Part shown: piece by piece, positions 34,346-45,898 of the stretch | Numbering within the stretch: position 1 is the stretch's first letter | How the letters are laid out: every line of letters begins with the position of its first letter | NCBI GenBank assembly: GCA_023014485.1 | Contig: JAJOZX010000997.1 | Location: forward strand, 251,001-315,000 | DNA from: Bathynomus jamesi | Lineage: Eukaryota; Arthropoda; Malacostraca; Isopoda; Cirolanidae | Length of the DNA stretch: 64,000 nucleotides | Reading direction: 5' to 3' | Program-made: the position numbers and the translations under genes | Notes under the pieces: model-generated | Database searches by the model: none | Told to the model about the DNA's origin: nothing | Seen by the model: the letters and a program-made list of their open reading frames with translations, nothing else

Positions 34346-37069
34346 TAGGGTGGCAATAAAAAATGAAGTCGCAAAATTTAAAATGTGCGGGTGCTCATTT
34401 TATTCGGTTTATTGAAAAAACAAATTCTGCCAAATTTCAAGTTCCTAATCTTATTTTAAGTGGTGGTACAAGACACAAAGAACTTTGTGCTCTAGGCTAT
34501 TGGAAACGAGTGTTCGAGTGAGCTTCAAAGTTATACAAAACAAAAAACTGAAAAGAACGATTCTGATAAGACTCAAACAACCTCAAATAGGACTGCAATA
34601 GCTTGTAGTGATCTGATAGATTACAATTATGCCTAATTTTTCTGGCTTCGAATGAACGTGGATTTATTGGCATCAGGGAACATCTTCCGGTGCTGCTCCA
34701 CAACCTGAAGAACGTATTGCTGTTGATCCTCCTGTGTGGTCAGCACAGCGTTAAAATCTTTCATTAGGGCAACTCCTCTTTCTGCGGGATCATTGACAAC
34801 ACTTATGGCAGAGACGCGCTGTTTCGCTTGTTGAAAATCTTCATCTTCCCACTGCTCCGGATCCTTGGAGAGGAAGGATGTGGGGAGCTGGAGCAGGTGG
34901 AAGGCCAATGTGTTCTTCGTGACAAAGGCTGCCAAAGAAAGATGTTCAGCATCTCCCACATCAATTGTCACACGAGGCGAAGGACTCTTCCTTTCTTCAT
35001 TTTTGAGCACCTCAACCATGCCTCTTTTCACCGCGCTGCTGAGATATTCATCAAAAAAGGCCAAAGCGACCAACTTTTCACTTAAGTACCAAAGATGGCT
35101 AGTGATCCCTTTCAAAGCGGCCTCTGCCACGCGTCGGTTAACTTGTCTGTACTGCACCAGCTTTTGTATCAGCTCCAAGTCCAACCGCGGAGCATATCTG
35201 GCTACTGGGGCATTGAACCAAACTTTAACGTAAATCTCTGCAACAAAGAGGCAGAAGTCAGTAACACCCTGGAGCTCCTGGTCCGTGAGTTTCCCCAAGT
35301 TCCGCAACTGGTGATGGTACAAGATCTTAAATGCATAGATGCATTTTGCCATTCACCGTGCCCTGTGGAGGGCACCCGGAGTTTGAATATGATTTCCCCA
35401 TGGTAGATTTATTCCGAGAAATAGCAGTATGAGTTCCAGGAATTCACGGTAATCATCGCGAGGCTGCTGAGATCTCAACTGTTCATGCACAAACTCTGCA
35501 ACTTTCTCCTTGAATGCGTGCATCCGATCTGCCACCTCACGGTCTCCCTCAGCAGAAAGAAACGAATCCTTTACAATCTTTGGCCACACCTCCGCCAATC
35601 TTTGAAAGAGCTTGATCTTTGGTCCCGAAGAGCATGCTACTAAGGCTTCAAAAACTTTTTCGAGAACTATTTCCGCGATGTGGTGACAACAAGCAAGATT
35701 GAGAAGTTTCTTCCCGAGCTTCTGCTCAAGGAATTGACAAGCGCCGTTCAAGCAACTGGTGTTACATGATGTCATGTCAAAAGACATGGCTACGATCCCG
35801 GGAGATAACTGCCAGTCTTCCAGCATGTCATGCACTGCTGTTGCCTGCACCAGACCTGTTGATGATGGCAGCTTTGGTACCCCCAACAGCTTCATCACAC
35901 CTTCTCCTGAAACCAGGACTGGAAGGCGATCGACCTTCTCTTTGTTTGTAAGGTCTGGAAGGAGCTTGCCATCCCAATGAACTGTTAATGGTACCGTGGG
36001 GAAAAGGACCTTCTCAGCTCGTCCGCGATGTCTTGGCGGAATTTCATTCGAGCTAGTCGGATTGTCTCTCGATTCAATGCGTAGTGCTCCATACTTTGTC
36101 CAGCAGCTGCTAAGGTATTGGCCACAACATGGACTGCCCGGCGATTGGATATCTTTGTGCAGTCCAACGCTTGCGCCAGTTCTTGAGTAACAATCTGATT
36201 TAACCCTCTTGATCTTTTCCTCTTGGGAGTGGCAGATGACGCACCTCCTATTGCTCCGACATTCACCTCATCTTCCTTGTCAGTATCCTCATTTGTAGAA
36301 CTGCTGCTCGACTCCAAAACCACGGACCTGTCCATCTTCTGGAGTTCATTCAGGTTCCTTCGTTTCCTTTTCTCTTGCTCATGCTGCCGCGTCATTTTGT
36401 TCTCTTGTCTAATATACTTCTGATCAACAAGTCCTATAGTTCCTCGACGACCAGGCTCACGCTGCGCAAGAAGAAACTGCTTGTCTTCTTTATTTTTGAT
36501 GATTTTGAGCGCATCACCGTGAGCGCAATCGAACAGGCCTTTCAGACCTTCTAGAAAGACCTTCTCCTTGTCCATCTGGGTTTTGGTACGCCTCGCTCAT
36601 AATTTCTTTAAGCTTCTCCAGCTTGTCTTGTGCCCGGTGCGTAGCTTGAGTCGGAAGACTTGCATTCTTCCACATCTGTTCGACCTCTGTCATCACCAGT
36701 TGGCTACTTTCTCTGACAGGGCGAGACTCGGACAGGTGAAAGAACAAGAATCATTCCAGGACCTGCTGTTTGGACGGCAATTTGGCTCCTGTAAGGGCAT
36801 ATGAGTTGGGAGAAGTCTCCAGTAGCCATAAAACATCATTCTTTCTTAGAGTAGTTGCCATTTTTCATCTACCTGCAAAGTATACAAAATAGAGAATTAG
36901 TAAGTGACAATAGTGGAAACTTTGTTACTCTTGTACCACCCCCTAATGTTTATCAAAAGTCCTAAAAATTTGCCTGAGTGATTTTCTTCAGGAACTGCAC
37001 CAAACGCGCCACCGCACTCGCTCCTCCAGGCAACTTGGATTTTTACCCCTATTGGCTATTGCCACCCTA
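34346..37069 (-). mobile_element. TAGGGTG-family element, copy a
   Basis: Ends TAGGGTGGCAATAAAAAATG and, on the complement, TAGGGTGGCAATAGCCAATA. It splits the hAT-2 transposase between the codons for IERVG and KLTY. GCCCA occurs on both sides of the insertion but 4-6 extra bases separate it from the termini, so the target duplication is unclear. The minus-strand gene occupies 34633-36861. Confidence 0.85.
34633..36861 (-). pseudogene. TAGGGTG-family protein, copy a (unrecognised transposase-like)
   Basis: The ATG at 36861 lies just after a TTTGCAG/GT acceptor-like site, as in the other copies. In order: N-terminal helical region with LPSKQQVLE; a TGA at 36751-36753; a Ser-rich acidic linker VLESSSSS; TVPLTVHWDGKLLPDL with VSGEGVMKLLGVPKL; MSFDMTSCNTSCLNGACQFL; LNLACCHHIAEIVL (the first H of the CRHH motif is preceded by Cys instead of Arg); PRDDYREFLELI; GALHRAR/MAKCIYAFKIL split by a stop; ITSHLWYLSE, VALAFFDEYL; and VVNDPAERGVALMKDFN. 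At least three frame breaks. About 730 codons in total, as in copy c. I do not recognise a named family; see the copy c entry for the hAT comparison. Confidence 0.75.
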
Positions 37070-37475
37070 TAATGCCCACTCTTTCTATGGTTAATTTGTT
37101 CCTTTTTGCCAAGTGAACAGTACTATAAGTACTGAAACTTCTTTCAGTTGCGGCAGTGGTTGGTGGCATACTTAAGATGTTGATCGCTACTTTGCCTAGC
37201 TTCGATCCGTAGCAGATACCCTTCCACCATGTCAGTGCATCTACTGTTTGGGCTGATTTAATTGCATACGGTTTGCTATAACACCCTTCTTTTGCTCGGT
37301 ACTCCACAAGCTCTGAAATGACTTCAACTGAATGTTCAGTACCATACATTCTGTTTGCTAGGTTATCTATGAATTCTGTCCCTTTGATTTGCTCATCCCT
37401 ACTCACTAGACACTCACCATTGAATTTTGGGTCGAGAATATTTGCAGCACAGTGAATATCTTTTAGACCCATATG

Positions 37476-38816
37476 CAGGGTTGGCAAGAAACCCACTTTT
37501 TTTGAAAAAGCCCACCCCAGGTGGGTTTTTTCGGGTTTTTTCACCTAAAACCCGAAAAAACCCGGGTAAAATTGGGTTTTTTCATATGTCCATATGGTAG
37601 TTCACATTAGACCTACCTATTCTTATTTTTATAATAATACTGTACTGTACCGTACACTATTAATATAACATTTGTCTTGTTTTTAGCAAAAAGGTTGCCT
37701 TCCAGGCAATTAAGCATAAAAAGTTATTATTTTCTCAGATTGAGCTTCACAACAAAATTTGGAAAACATGGACCAATTTGAACTAAATTTGGTGTGGTAA
37801 ATTATCCTATTTGTTAGGCTATACTTCCTATGGAAGACAGGCCCCTGTGTCTTCTGCTGGAAGTAGATGAATTACAGCTCCCAAAGGGAACTTAATTCAG
37901 CTAGTTATATCTATTTAATTCATATTACTGAATATTTTTTCTTTTATTTCACAGTTAAATAAAACAAACTGGCAACAGCATATTTATCTTTACTGCTAGC
38001 CTACAGAATTAGTCTGTTTGAAGTTATAACTGCATTAAATAATGCCAAAGACCTTTGGATCAGGAAGAAAATCAGGGCATGAATGGAGTGAAGTCAATAT
38101 TATTGATGGGACTAGTAAAGTTAGATGCAAACATTGCAGTAATGAAATAAGTAATAAAATAGAGCGAATAAAAATGCATTTAATGAAATGTTTGAAACAC
38201 ATGGAATCAAGAAACAAGACTGACAATACTGCCAGTACATCATCTTCATACTGCCATGACATAGACCTCTCAGATGATCCAGACTCATCCTCACCACCAC
38301 TGACACAATTACAGATGAAAAAAGAAAAATTCAAAAGAAAGTAAGCGATTTTGGCATGACAACAACAACTTTGCAGAAAAATGTCATTGATAACAAAATA
38401 GCCAAATTCTTTTATGCAAATAATATTCCATTTCTATGTGCAGAGTCTAAGTATTTTATTGAAATGATAGAGACTTTTAAATACAATCCATGAAGAAGTA
38501 GAAAATTCCTTGAAGATGCAGTTGACTGAAGAATCAGGATGTATAACACCCTGATTGGCTGATGTCTACACTCTATAACCTGCTACCTCACCCAAAGAGT
38601 TATACCTGTAGGTCTATTTGTTGACTCATGTTTGCTTGCTTTGCATGTAAAATCATTATAGGCGCCTATATGACAATTTTTAAAAATAATTGCAAATGCA
38701 CTTCTTAAGTTTCATGAAAAAACCCACAAGTGGGTAAAATAGTGGGTTTTTTCAAGGGTTTTTTTGAAAAAACCCAGGTGGGTTTTTTCGGGCTGGGCCC
38801 ACTAGTGCCAACCCTG
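37476..38816 (+). mobile_element. hAT-4: deleted hAT element with 8-bp TSD
   Basis: Ends CAGGGTTGGCAAGAAACCCA and, on the complement, CAGGGTTGGCACTAGTGGGC, flanked by a perfect CCCATATG (37468-37475, 38817-38824). Subterminal blocks repeat GGGTTTTTTC and its complement many times. The plus-strand gene keeps only its N-terminal part. It is inserted in the hAT-2 transposase. Confidence 0.92.
38042..38494 (+). pseudogene. hAT-4 transposase N-terminus (BED finger)
   Basis: The ATG at 38042 starts MPKTFGSGRKSGHEWSEV, with VRCKHCSNEI and HLMKCLKH giving a CxxC...HxxxC BED-type finger within the first 60 residues, then an acidic Ser-rich stretch. After a frame change near 38340 the sequence reads VSDFGMTTTTLQKNVIDNKI and FFYANNIPF, the conserved start of the catalytic region in this hAT group, then stops near 38494. 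The RNase H fold and hATC parts are deleted. Confidence 0.75.
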
Positions 38817-39949
38817 CCCATATGTTTCCTCTTTGCCAAACTTTCCATAACATCCTGTTCTTCCTTTTTACTAAGTGGGCTGTCAGGTAGTTGTTTTGCA
38901 AAATGATCGTTTAGCTCTGAAACATTCAGCTACTTTGCTTTTTTTTGGCTTGTCAGATTCAAGTATTGTTATCCATTTAACAACAGAGCTGATTAATTCC
39001 TGCAATTTCTGAACCCGCAACCAATATACATCTTCATCCATGACTGCATTTCTAGTACATTTGCTCATTTTGTTCTCAAGTTCCTCTTGTACAGCAAGGT
39101 GCTTTAGGAAACTTTTTGATTTCAACAAGCTTTCGAAACAGCACAAAATGGAACCCCATCTGGTTATCACTGGCAATTTAAGAGCACAAGTTACTTTTTT
39201 CTTTTTGAAGTGCGGTGAAATGTGCCTGTAATACTTGAGAATTGTTAACTTCTTTCACAATAGCTTTGCAAGTAGCCACAGTTTCACCAACAGTTTTCAA
39301 TTTAGTGATGTCACCAACTATTAAATGTAGTGTGTGAGTGGCACAAGTGTACACAGCAATGTGATTGTATTTTTCTTGAATGATCGATAAGGCTTTCACC
39401 ATTGATACTGCATTATCAGTTACAATGGCTCCAAACTTTTTGATATCTACTTCACTCATTATTTCTTCAATTTTCGATGCCATGTACTCAGCAGTATGAT
39501 GTTCAGCTTTTGTCATCATAGTTTTATAAAAGATGGGCTGGGGTGTAGTTAACACGAAATTAATGATTGATTCATTCCTTCAGTTACTCCATGCATCAGT
39601 CTGGAGAGCGAGCACAGGAGCTTCTGCAATTCTGGTTTTCACTTCAGCTTCCACACGTTTGTATTCAGCATCCAAAAGTTTGGTGGAAAGTGTGAATCAA
39701 GATGGTATCTTGTAGGATGGTCTTATTTTTTTCATGAAATTAACCCAGTCTGAATTCTCAACCAGTGAGAGAGGCAATCCCGAAGAAAATGTTGCTCATG
39801 CCAGGAGTTCATTTAATTCCTGAATTTCAATTTTATTCATTGAATCAAAATATCTACTAATGGAGTGAGGAAACTTCACTGAACTTGATTTGGACTTAGA
39901 TGGAGGCGTTACATTACTCGTACTAAATGTTTTCAATGTACTACAACTA

Positions 39950-40386
39950 CAGTCAACCCTCACTATAACGGACCCCGTTAGAGCGGATATCGGATAAACC
40001 GGACACACCACTGGCGACGTTAACCAGGAAAAGAAGAAGCGTGTGACCCTGTCAGTGACCCAGAAGCTGGAATTAATCAAGAAGTTAGAGGCGGGTGCTT
40101 CGGTGGCCAAGGTGTGCGCGGAGTATGGCGTGAAAAAGCAAACTGTTTCCGACATTTGTAAGGCCAAGGACAAGCTAACTTTTATATATTTATTATATTT
40201 CATTATTTTCTGTATCATTTATCATGTATCGTGTTCAGCAGACAGTGCACAGTACTGTATATAGTATCTCCATTACCGTATCATATACGTATACCGTAGG
40301 TTACCAGTACCGTTGGTTATATCGGACAATCGGCTATAACGGACACCTTTTCCCCCCTATTAGTCCGTTATAACGAGGGTTGACTG
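39950..40386 (+). mobile_element. Tigger-like element, deleted, with HTH remnant
   Basis: Ends CAGTCAACCCTCACTATAAC and, on the complement, CAGTCAACCCTCGTTATAAC, with TA at 39948-39949 and 40387-40388. The interior (40043-40175) encodes the N-terminal psq-type helix-turn-helix of a Tigger/CENP-B-like protein: LSVTQKLELIKKLEAGASVA and VKKQTVSDICKAKDKL. DDE sequence is absent. It is GC-rich relative to its surroundings and lies in the hAT-2 linker region. Confidence 0.9.
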
Positions 40387-41089
40387 TATTGTCAAGACAC
40401 TCTATATCCTGCGTGGATGTTGATGATAGTGGTGATCTGCTTCTGCTTCTATACTGCTTCTCAGTGGATTTTGCAATGGTTTCCTTAATGTACGGAGGGC
40501 TTTTTTGCACAATTCACTGTTTTTTCATCCTTGTAGCATTTTTCATATATTTGGCCTTGCAGTATTTGCATTCGTACAACTCTACCTTTCACCATTTTTG
40601 GCATGAAGTAATTCCAAACTTCACTCTTGGGTTTCATTTTCTTCATCATATTAGTCAGAAATCACTAGAAATAAAAAAACACATTTAAGAAACACAATAA
40701 TCGCATAAAATTTCTGATAAATAGAGAAAAAACTCACATTTAAAAAGACACAAATATGAAAAGAAAATTACTGATAATTACGGGAAAAAACTCACAAGAC
40801 AATTATCTCAATTCACAAGAAAATCACATGTAGATACTTGCTCTATTTGCTATAATGTTATAAAATAGGGTACTATATTTTTGTTGTAAATAACCAAATA
40901 ATATTAAAAAAATACTAATATTCAATCTTAACTGTATAAATTTAAAAACAAATTTGAAATAATTTTGAATGATTCAAGCTGATCAACCAGTTATAAATAA
41001 TGCTAAGCTTAAGAAAACCAGTTTAATAACACTTTCAATTTGATGAGTAAGGGCAAAAATGGCGGTAAAAATGCATTTTATTATGTGCA

Positions 41090-41468
41090 CTACATTTTTG
41101 ATAGATAAATGCACTTTTCTGGTAGTTTTTGATGTGTTCTGTTCAAATCTGGTATCCATTTTATGGAAAAATTAAGAGAAATTTACTTTTTCCAAAGTCT
41201 AAAAATACCCCTTATATATATATATAAAGAAAGGAGGCATATAATCCCAGAAAAGATGTGGGATTGGGTGTAGTATTAACTCCAGATATGTTACATTAAC
41301 CTAACCCAACCTAATTTAATCTAAGTAAACCTAACCTAACCTAAGGTAATGTAACCTAACCAAATGGAAAGTAACATTGAAAGAGTATGTATTCGATACC
41401 AAATGAGAACAGAACACACCAAAAACTACCAGGATCTATATCTTTTCTGGGATTATACGCCTCCTTTC

Positions 41469-41526
<58 letters not shown>

Positions 41527-41640
41527 GGTATTTATAGACACTGGAAAAAATAAATTTCTCTTAATTTTCCCATAAAATGGATACCAGATTTGAACAGAAC
41601 ACATCAAAAACTACCAGAAAAGTACAATTTACATGGGGAA
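41090..41640. mobile_element. Palindromic MITE with internal TTAGG-like run and TA array
   Basis: Inverted arms (about 41095-41215 and 41520-41635) share TTCTGGTAGTTTTTGATGTG, TCTGGTATCCATTTTATGG and AAGGGGTA-type blocks. A second inner pair (AAAGGAGGCATATAATCCCA near 41232 and its complement near 41450) suggests two nested palindromes or a duplicated arm. The loop holds 41298-41360, irregular CCTAACCTAAC repeats, and a (TA)n array at 41473-41522. No target duplication was resolved. It lies in the non-coding right part of hAT-2 copy c. Confidence 0.65.
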
Positions 41641-42896
41641 TCACAATGCAGATATAACATTATCAATAAGAACACAATGATGAATAAAAATTTCAATGGT
41701 GTAATCATCATCATTTGTCATATAAATTACATCTTCAAAATAATGTTCACAGCCTATACACACTGTAGCTTAATATCACAAAAGCACGAAATGAACTAAA
41801 ACAACTTAAAAATACAGCCACGTGTTCAAGCGCCATCTACCAATAATGATTTACAATGTTTTAGACACCAATTTATTATGATGTCACATACAAAATTATT
41901 AAAAATTGAACCAAAATCATTGAAAATAAAATCGTGCATAACTGTTTATACAAAATTTCCCATCATGAAATTTTGTATGGTGTTATAACTAAATATTATG
42001 TAAATGTTAGTGACAGTGAATTTCTCGAGAGTGTGTGCACATAATAAAATGCATATTATCCAAAATGGCAAAAAAAGAAATACTTTAAAAAGAACTACCT
42101 ACCATAAAAAACTCAAGACAATTATCACAATCACAATTCACAAGGAAATCACATGTAGATACTTGCTCTTGCTATACACAACCACAACTAACCAAGGAAA
42201 CAATTTGCCATCCTTTATATACTATTTTCTCCCAATTCCAGAGTATTCTAGAATGTTCTGGAGTCGTCTAGAATATTCTTACACATTCTAGAAAATTCCA
42301 TAAGGTTCTGAAATATTCTAGAAATCTCTAAAAAGCTGCAAAACAATCTAAAAATATTTTAAAACTAAGAAAAAAGAAAATTCTTGAATATTCTCAGCAA
42401 ATAATATTTTGGAGAATATTCTCAGAATATTCTCGCCTCACATCACTATTTACATAATTGTTTATGTAATAATAATGCTTTATATTACATAGCTACAGTA
42501 AAAAGTTTTATTTACATAAAATATATGTGTGTAATATTACAGTAATATTATTGGTTTTTATTAGTGTTTGATATGAATCATTATTATTTAATTTGTATTA
42601 AAACTTTTTTGACGTTTTAAGGATATTTTACACTGCCATCCTTGAGATTTTGGAACCAATTAGCCATTTTACATTGAAAATGGATCTCATTGTTTGTGAT
42701 TTCGTAATTTGTTACATTTTTCTCAGTCCCAATTAATCACGAACAATGAGGGCCCACTGTACACTGTTACAAGCTATGTAAGCCATGTTACATGATGAAA
42801 AAAAATTATATTTAGGCGAGCCCTTTCTATCATGTCATTTTAGAATGTAAGCTGATGTACTGAAGAAGAACAGACAGTTTCTATTTTATTTTTTAG

Positions 42897-42969
42897 GACA
42901 TACTGAAAGAACTGCAAGATTCTTCATTGGATATAACTTCAAATTTAATTGCATCTAATCATAATCAAG
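42897..42969 (+). CDS. Candidate host exon 2 (73 bases)
   Basis: Preceded by a strong pyrimidine tract and acceptor (TTTCTATTTTATTTTTTAG) and followed by GTTTGTTCC. Read in phase 0 it gives DILKELQDSSLDITSNLIAS, then NHNQ plus one base, so it ends in phase 1. Exon 51807 begins with GT that completes a Gly codon in phase, and exon 24039-24104 ends in phase 0. The sequence lies in one of the few intervals not assigned to a TE. No known domain. Confidence 0.5.
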
Positions 42970-43136
42970 GTTTGTTCCTTATTTCAGTTAAGCAGCATCT
43001 GTATAAGTCTATACCTTTACTCCTTTCTGTTAGTGGTATTTAGAAGTAATTTTTTACTGATAGTAGTTAGAATTGAATATTGAAAATTTCATTGTCCAAT
43101 GAGTGCATTTTATGGTTGAGTTGAACATTGCATTAG

Positions 43137-44156
43137 CACGCATGCCAACCCTCCTGTTTTAAACAGGAGTTTCCTGGTTTTTGTACCAAATTCAAAACCC
43201 CTGGCAAAACCCTTCCTGTTTTTTACCCAATTTCCTGATATTGAAAAAAAATGAACTAGGTATGATGAAACCAGAAAAAAAAGAGTTTTGAGAACTGACT
43301 TAATTCAAGTGTATAAGATGTTATAAGATATTATAAGATAATATGGGCATCAATACATTGTCAGACCTCATGGTCCAAAAAGTGATGCTCCAAAGCCAGA
43401 GACAGAAATGTTATGAAGCACAATTCAGTAATTCTTTATTGTTGGAAGCTGAAGGTGCATTATACAAGCAATGAATAATACCCTCCTCCTCCTTCTTCCG
43501 CAGCTTATTATCCCATCTTTACATGGGGTCGCTGTTTTTGGTTCGTCTTCTCCACTCTCCTCTGTCGTATACCACGTCCTCCTCCAAGTCCTTCTCCCTG
43601 ATGTCCACCACCACACAGTCCCTCCATCTCATCTTCGGTCTTCCTCTTCTTCTCCGCCCTGGCAACTCCATCTCCAGCACTCTGCGCCCCACATACTCCT
43701 CCTCCTCTTCTCCTGATGTGTCCATACCACCTCAGCCTCGCCTCCTGCACCTTCTTAGATGCTTCTGCCACCTTCACTGTTCCTCTTATATGCTCATTTC
43801 TGACCCTATCCCTCCTCGTCACTCCACACATCCATCTCAACATCTTCATTTCAGCCACATCGATTTTTCTTTCATTGCTCTTCTTCATTGGCACAGTCTC
43901 CATTCCATACAACATTGCTTTCCTCACCACTGTTTTGAATACCTTTCCCTTCAGTTTCACTGGCACCCTCTTATCACAGAGCACCCCTGATACGTCTCTC
44001 CAGTTCTTCCACCCCAACTGTATTCTACAGTTTATCTCTTTACCCTTACCTATAATATCATATTTGAAGTGTGCAAATAAAATTCATGCTTTTTTAAATT
44101 CCTGTTTTTTTTAAGCTATACTCATGTTTTTTTCTAGCATAGGGTTGGCATGTCTG
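43137..44156. mobile_element. hAT-like MITE carrying a LINE 3' fragment
   Basis: Ends CACGCATGCCAACCCT and, on the complement, CAGACATGCCAACCCT, with CATTAG on both sides (43131-43136, 44157-44162). AACAGGAGTTTCCTGGTTTT-like motifs occur near each end. A LINE fragment occupies 43430-44030. A six-base duplication is within the hAT range (5-8) but is less secure than the others here. Confidence 0.6.
43430..44030 (-). pseudogene. LINE 3' fragment (C-terminus of endonuclease/RT protein)
   Basis: Minus strand frames read KLKGKVFKTVVRKAMLYGME, EMKMLRWMCGVTRRDRVRNE and ARLRWYGHIRR; then, after a frameshift near 43725, EYVGRRVLEME and RRRGRPKMRW and REKDLEEDVVYDRGEWRR. This WMCGVTRRDRIRN...WYGH...RGRPK signature is the common C-terminal end of a large RTE-like LINE group in animals. 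The copy is 5'-truncated and nested in a hAT-like MITE. It is GC-rich compared with its surroundings. Confidence 0.8.
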
Positions 44157-44277
44157 CATTAGGTCAAATATACTTCTTATTATTGATAATAATAATAATT
44201 GACATATTAATTTTTAGTTTAATTTTTAGAAAACCAGTAGCTTGATTCTGAAGTGCAGACATATGGTGGAGTATATA

Positions 44278-44623
44278 CACTCGAACCCTGTTAATTCACA
44301 CACTGTTATTTCGTACTTGAGGTTAATTCATACATTTCTTTGACCTTTCAAAATATCCAAGGAATTTCAAACTTTTTGGTACCAATGTGCAAATAATTTG
44401 TACAGTACAGTAGTTTAGTTACTGGACAGTAGATTTAAGAAATATGCCACACATTTGTATAAAATTTTAAAATACGCAACAAATTTTGGATACAAATACT
44501 TTGATACTTTGTACAAATGTTCAAAATAGCCAACTAATTTTGTACTGTCCAGTTAATTGATACCTTCCAGATTATTTGACAAGGGTAGAGCCCTGAAAGT
44601 GTCGAATTAATGGGGTTCAAGTG
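44278..44623. mobile_element. Tigger-type MITE
   Basis: Inverted ends CACTCGAACCCTGTTAATTC and, on the complement, CACTTGAACCCCATTAATTC. TA is present on the left; the right flank is TG, within a GT/TA microsatellite. No coding sequence. Confidence 0.7.
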
Positions 44624-44945
44624 TGTGTATATATATATATATATATAATAATGAACAGGAACACCAGAGAAAATACAAACATCCTTCAAGGTTTAATAGT
44701 ACCAACGTTTCGGAATGCACTAATTCCATCTTCAGGGCTAAAACAATAAAATTCCAAATCACATACAAAATTACAAAATACAAATTGCTTAATAACAATT
44801 TAAAATAAACTTAAAAAATTATAAAAAGTAGCTAAGAAAATGTAAAACATTAAAACTAAAAGGTAAATAAATGTGAAGTTAAAAAGTTAAAATTATAAAA
44901 AGTAAAAGCATTAAAACTGAAATGTAAATAAAATAAACTAGTACC

Positions 44946-45886
44946 TTAACCAAAACATAGCAGATCTATCGATGATTCGTCAGAATTTAGGTCTGGTTTT
45001 AGTTTATAAATAAACAGAGACTCCATAATTTTAAGCTTAAGGTCAGAGCTTCCAGCAGCAAGTACGGTGAAATTAGACTGTGAAATTGGGTGGTTATTGT
45101 TGTGCGAGTGATTACGTATGAGAGAATTAGGTGGTTTGCCAAGGGGTAAATTTGTACGGACCGATTTACCGAGATGTTCGTAAATACGAGATTTTAAATG
45201 TCTTTTAGTTTTACCTATATATGACCCCATACAGTGGTCACACTTGTATTGATAAACTATAGATGACTTAAGAAGTGTAGGAATAACATCCTTGTATTTA
45301 AATAAATGGTAAATCGATTTAGACGGGGTGAATATAATTTTTATACACAGTTGTGGGTAGAATTCCTTGAGCAATTTTAAAAGTTTATTTCTAATGCTAA
45401 AACTTGAGGTTCCCATATAGGGCAAAGTGAAATACAGGATATCTTTGGGGACTGTAATTAAGTTTCTAGTTGTAGGGCTTATTAGTCTATTTAAGGTTCT
45501 GCCTAGTGTAGTCTCCACCAGTCTAGAAGGGAAATTATTCTTGGCAAGGAGTTTTCGGATGAAATCTAGTTCATCGTGTAGTTTGAAGTAATCTGAACAG
45601 ATATTGAAAGCTCTATTGGTCAGAGTCGAGATTAAATTTCGTTTGAAACCTAAAGGGATAAAGGAAGAAAAGTTCATAGTAAGATTGGTAAATGTCGGCT
45701 TTCGGTAAACGGAAGTTTCAAAAGAGGAATTAGTTTTTATTATCTTAATGTCCAAAAAGGACAGAGAGCTATTAGATTCAACTTCTGAAGTAAATTGAAT
45801 GTTAGGGTGCTTAGAATTAAGGTAATTACGAAACAAAGGGATATGGTCTGGTGATTTAAACAGGAGAAAAGTGTCATCAATATCTT
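44946..45886 (-). pseudogene. Penelope-like RT/GIY-YIG protein, left (shorter) copy
   Basis: Open without stops from the truncation point near 45886 to 44946, about 300 codons. It covers the end of the reverse transcriptase (SSLSFLDIKI, TSVYRKPTFTNLTMNFSSF) and the C-terminal GIY-YIG endonuclease (YQYKCDHCMGSYIGKTKRHL then RIYEHLGKS, HSHNN, and the ESLFIYKLKPDLN end with its conserved Glu). The YIDD catalytic box is just beyond the truncation. It differs from the right copy by Arg versus Cys in GKSVxTN, a C/T difference at a CpG. Confidence 0.88.
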
Positions 45887-45898
45887 AATAGAGGCCAA

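Larger units (their letters stand above)
34100..40640 (-). pseudogene. hAT-2 transposase, broken by three nested elements
   Basis: Read on the minus strand across inserts: BED-finger-like N-terminus near 40640-40400 (EVWNYF, then CKYC in another frame), a linker split by a Tigger (39950-40386), LALQTDAWSN (first Asp, about 39590), FGAIVTDNAVSMVKAL (second Asp), YTCATHTLHLIVGD and VITRWGSIL. Next come hAT-4 (37476-38816), then NILDPKFNGE, MPPTTAATERSFSTYST (catalytic Glu) and KRNKLTIERVG. TAGGGTG copy a interrupts next (34346-37069), and the frame resumes as GKLTYISHNLKLLTHG followed by an acidic Glu-rich tail. In-frame TGAs are at 39796-39798 and 39580-39582. Although shattered, the domain order is complete. 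Confidence 0.85.
29190..42448 (-). mobile_element. hAT-2 copy c: transposase-bearing copy with five or more nested elements
   Basis: The left end TAATGTAAAATTTTGAGG and the right-end complement TAGTGATGTGAGGCGAGAAT are flanked by a perfect 8-bp duplication TTTACATA (29182-29189, 42449-42456). It aligns with copies a and b at both ends and through the AT-rich array (33400-34090). It carries the only transposase of this family in the window, on the minus strand. Nested inside are: element X (29381-33345), TAGGGTG copy a (34346-37069), hAT-4 (37476-38816), a Tigger (39950-40386) and a palindromic MITE (41090-41640). Confidence 0.92.
28928..42759. mobile_element. Tigger-type MITE expanded by nested insertions
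   Basis: Ends CAGTGGGCCCTCGTTG and, on the complement, CAGTGGGCCCTCATTG, with TA at 28926-28927 and 42760-42761. Only 28928-29189 and 42457-42759 belong to the MITE itself (about 565 bases). The rest is hAT-2 copy c and everything within it. The MITE has no coding sequence. Confidence 0.88.
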
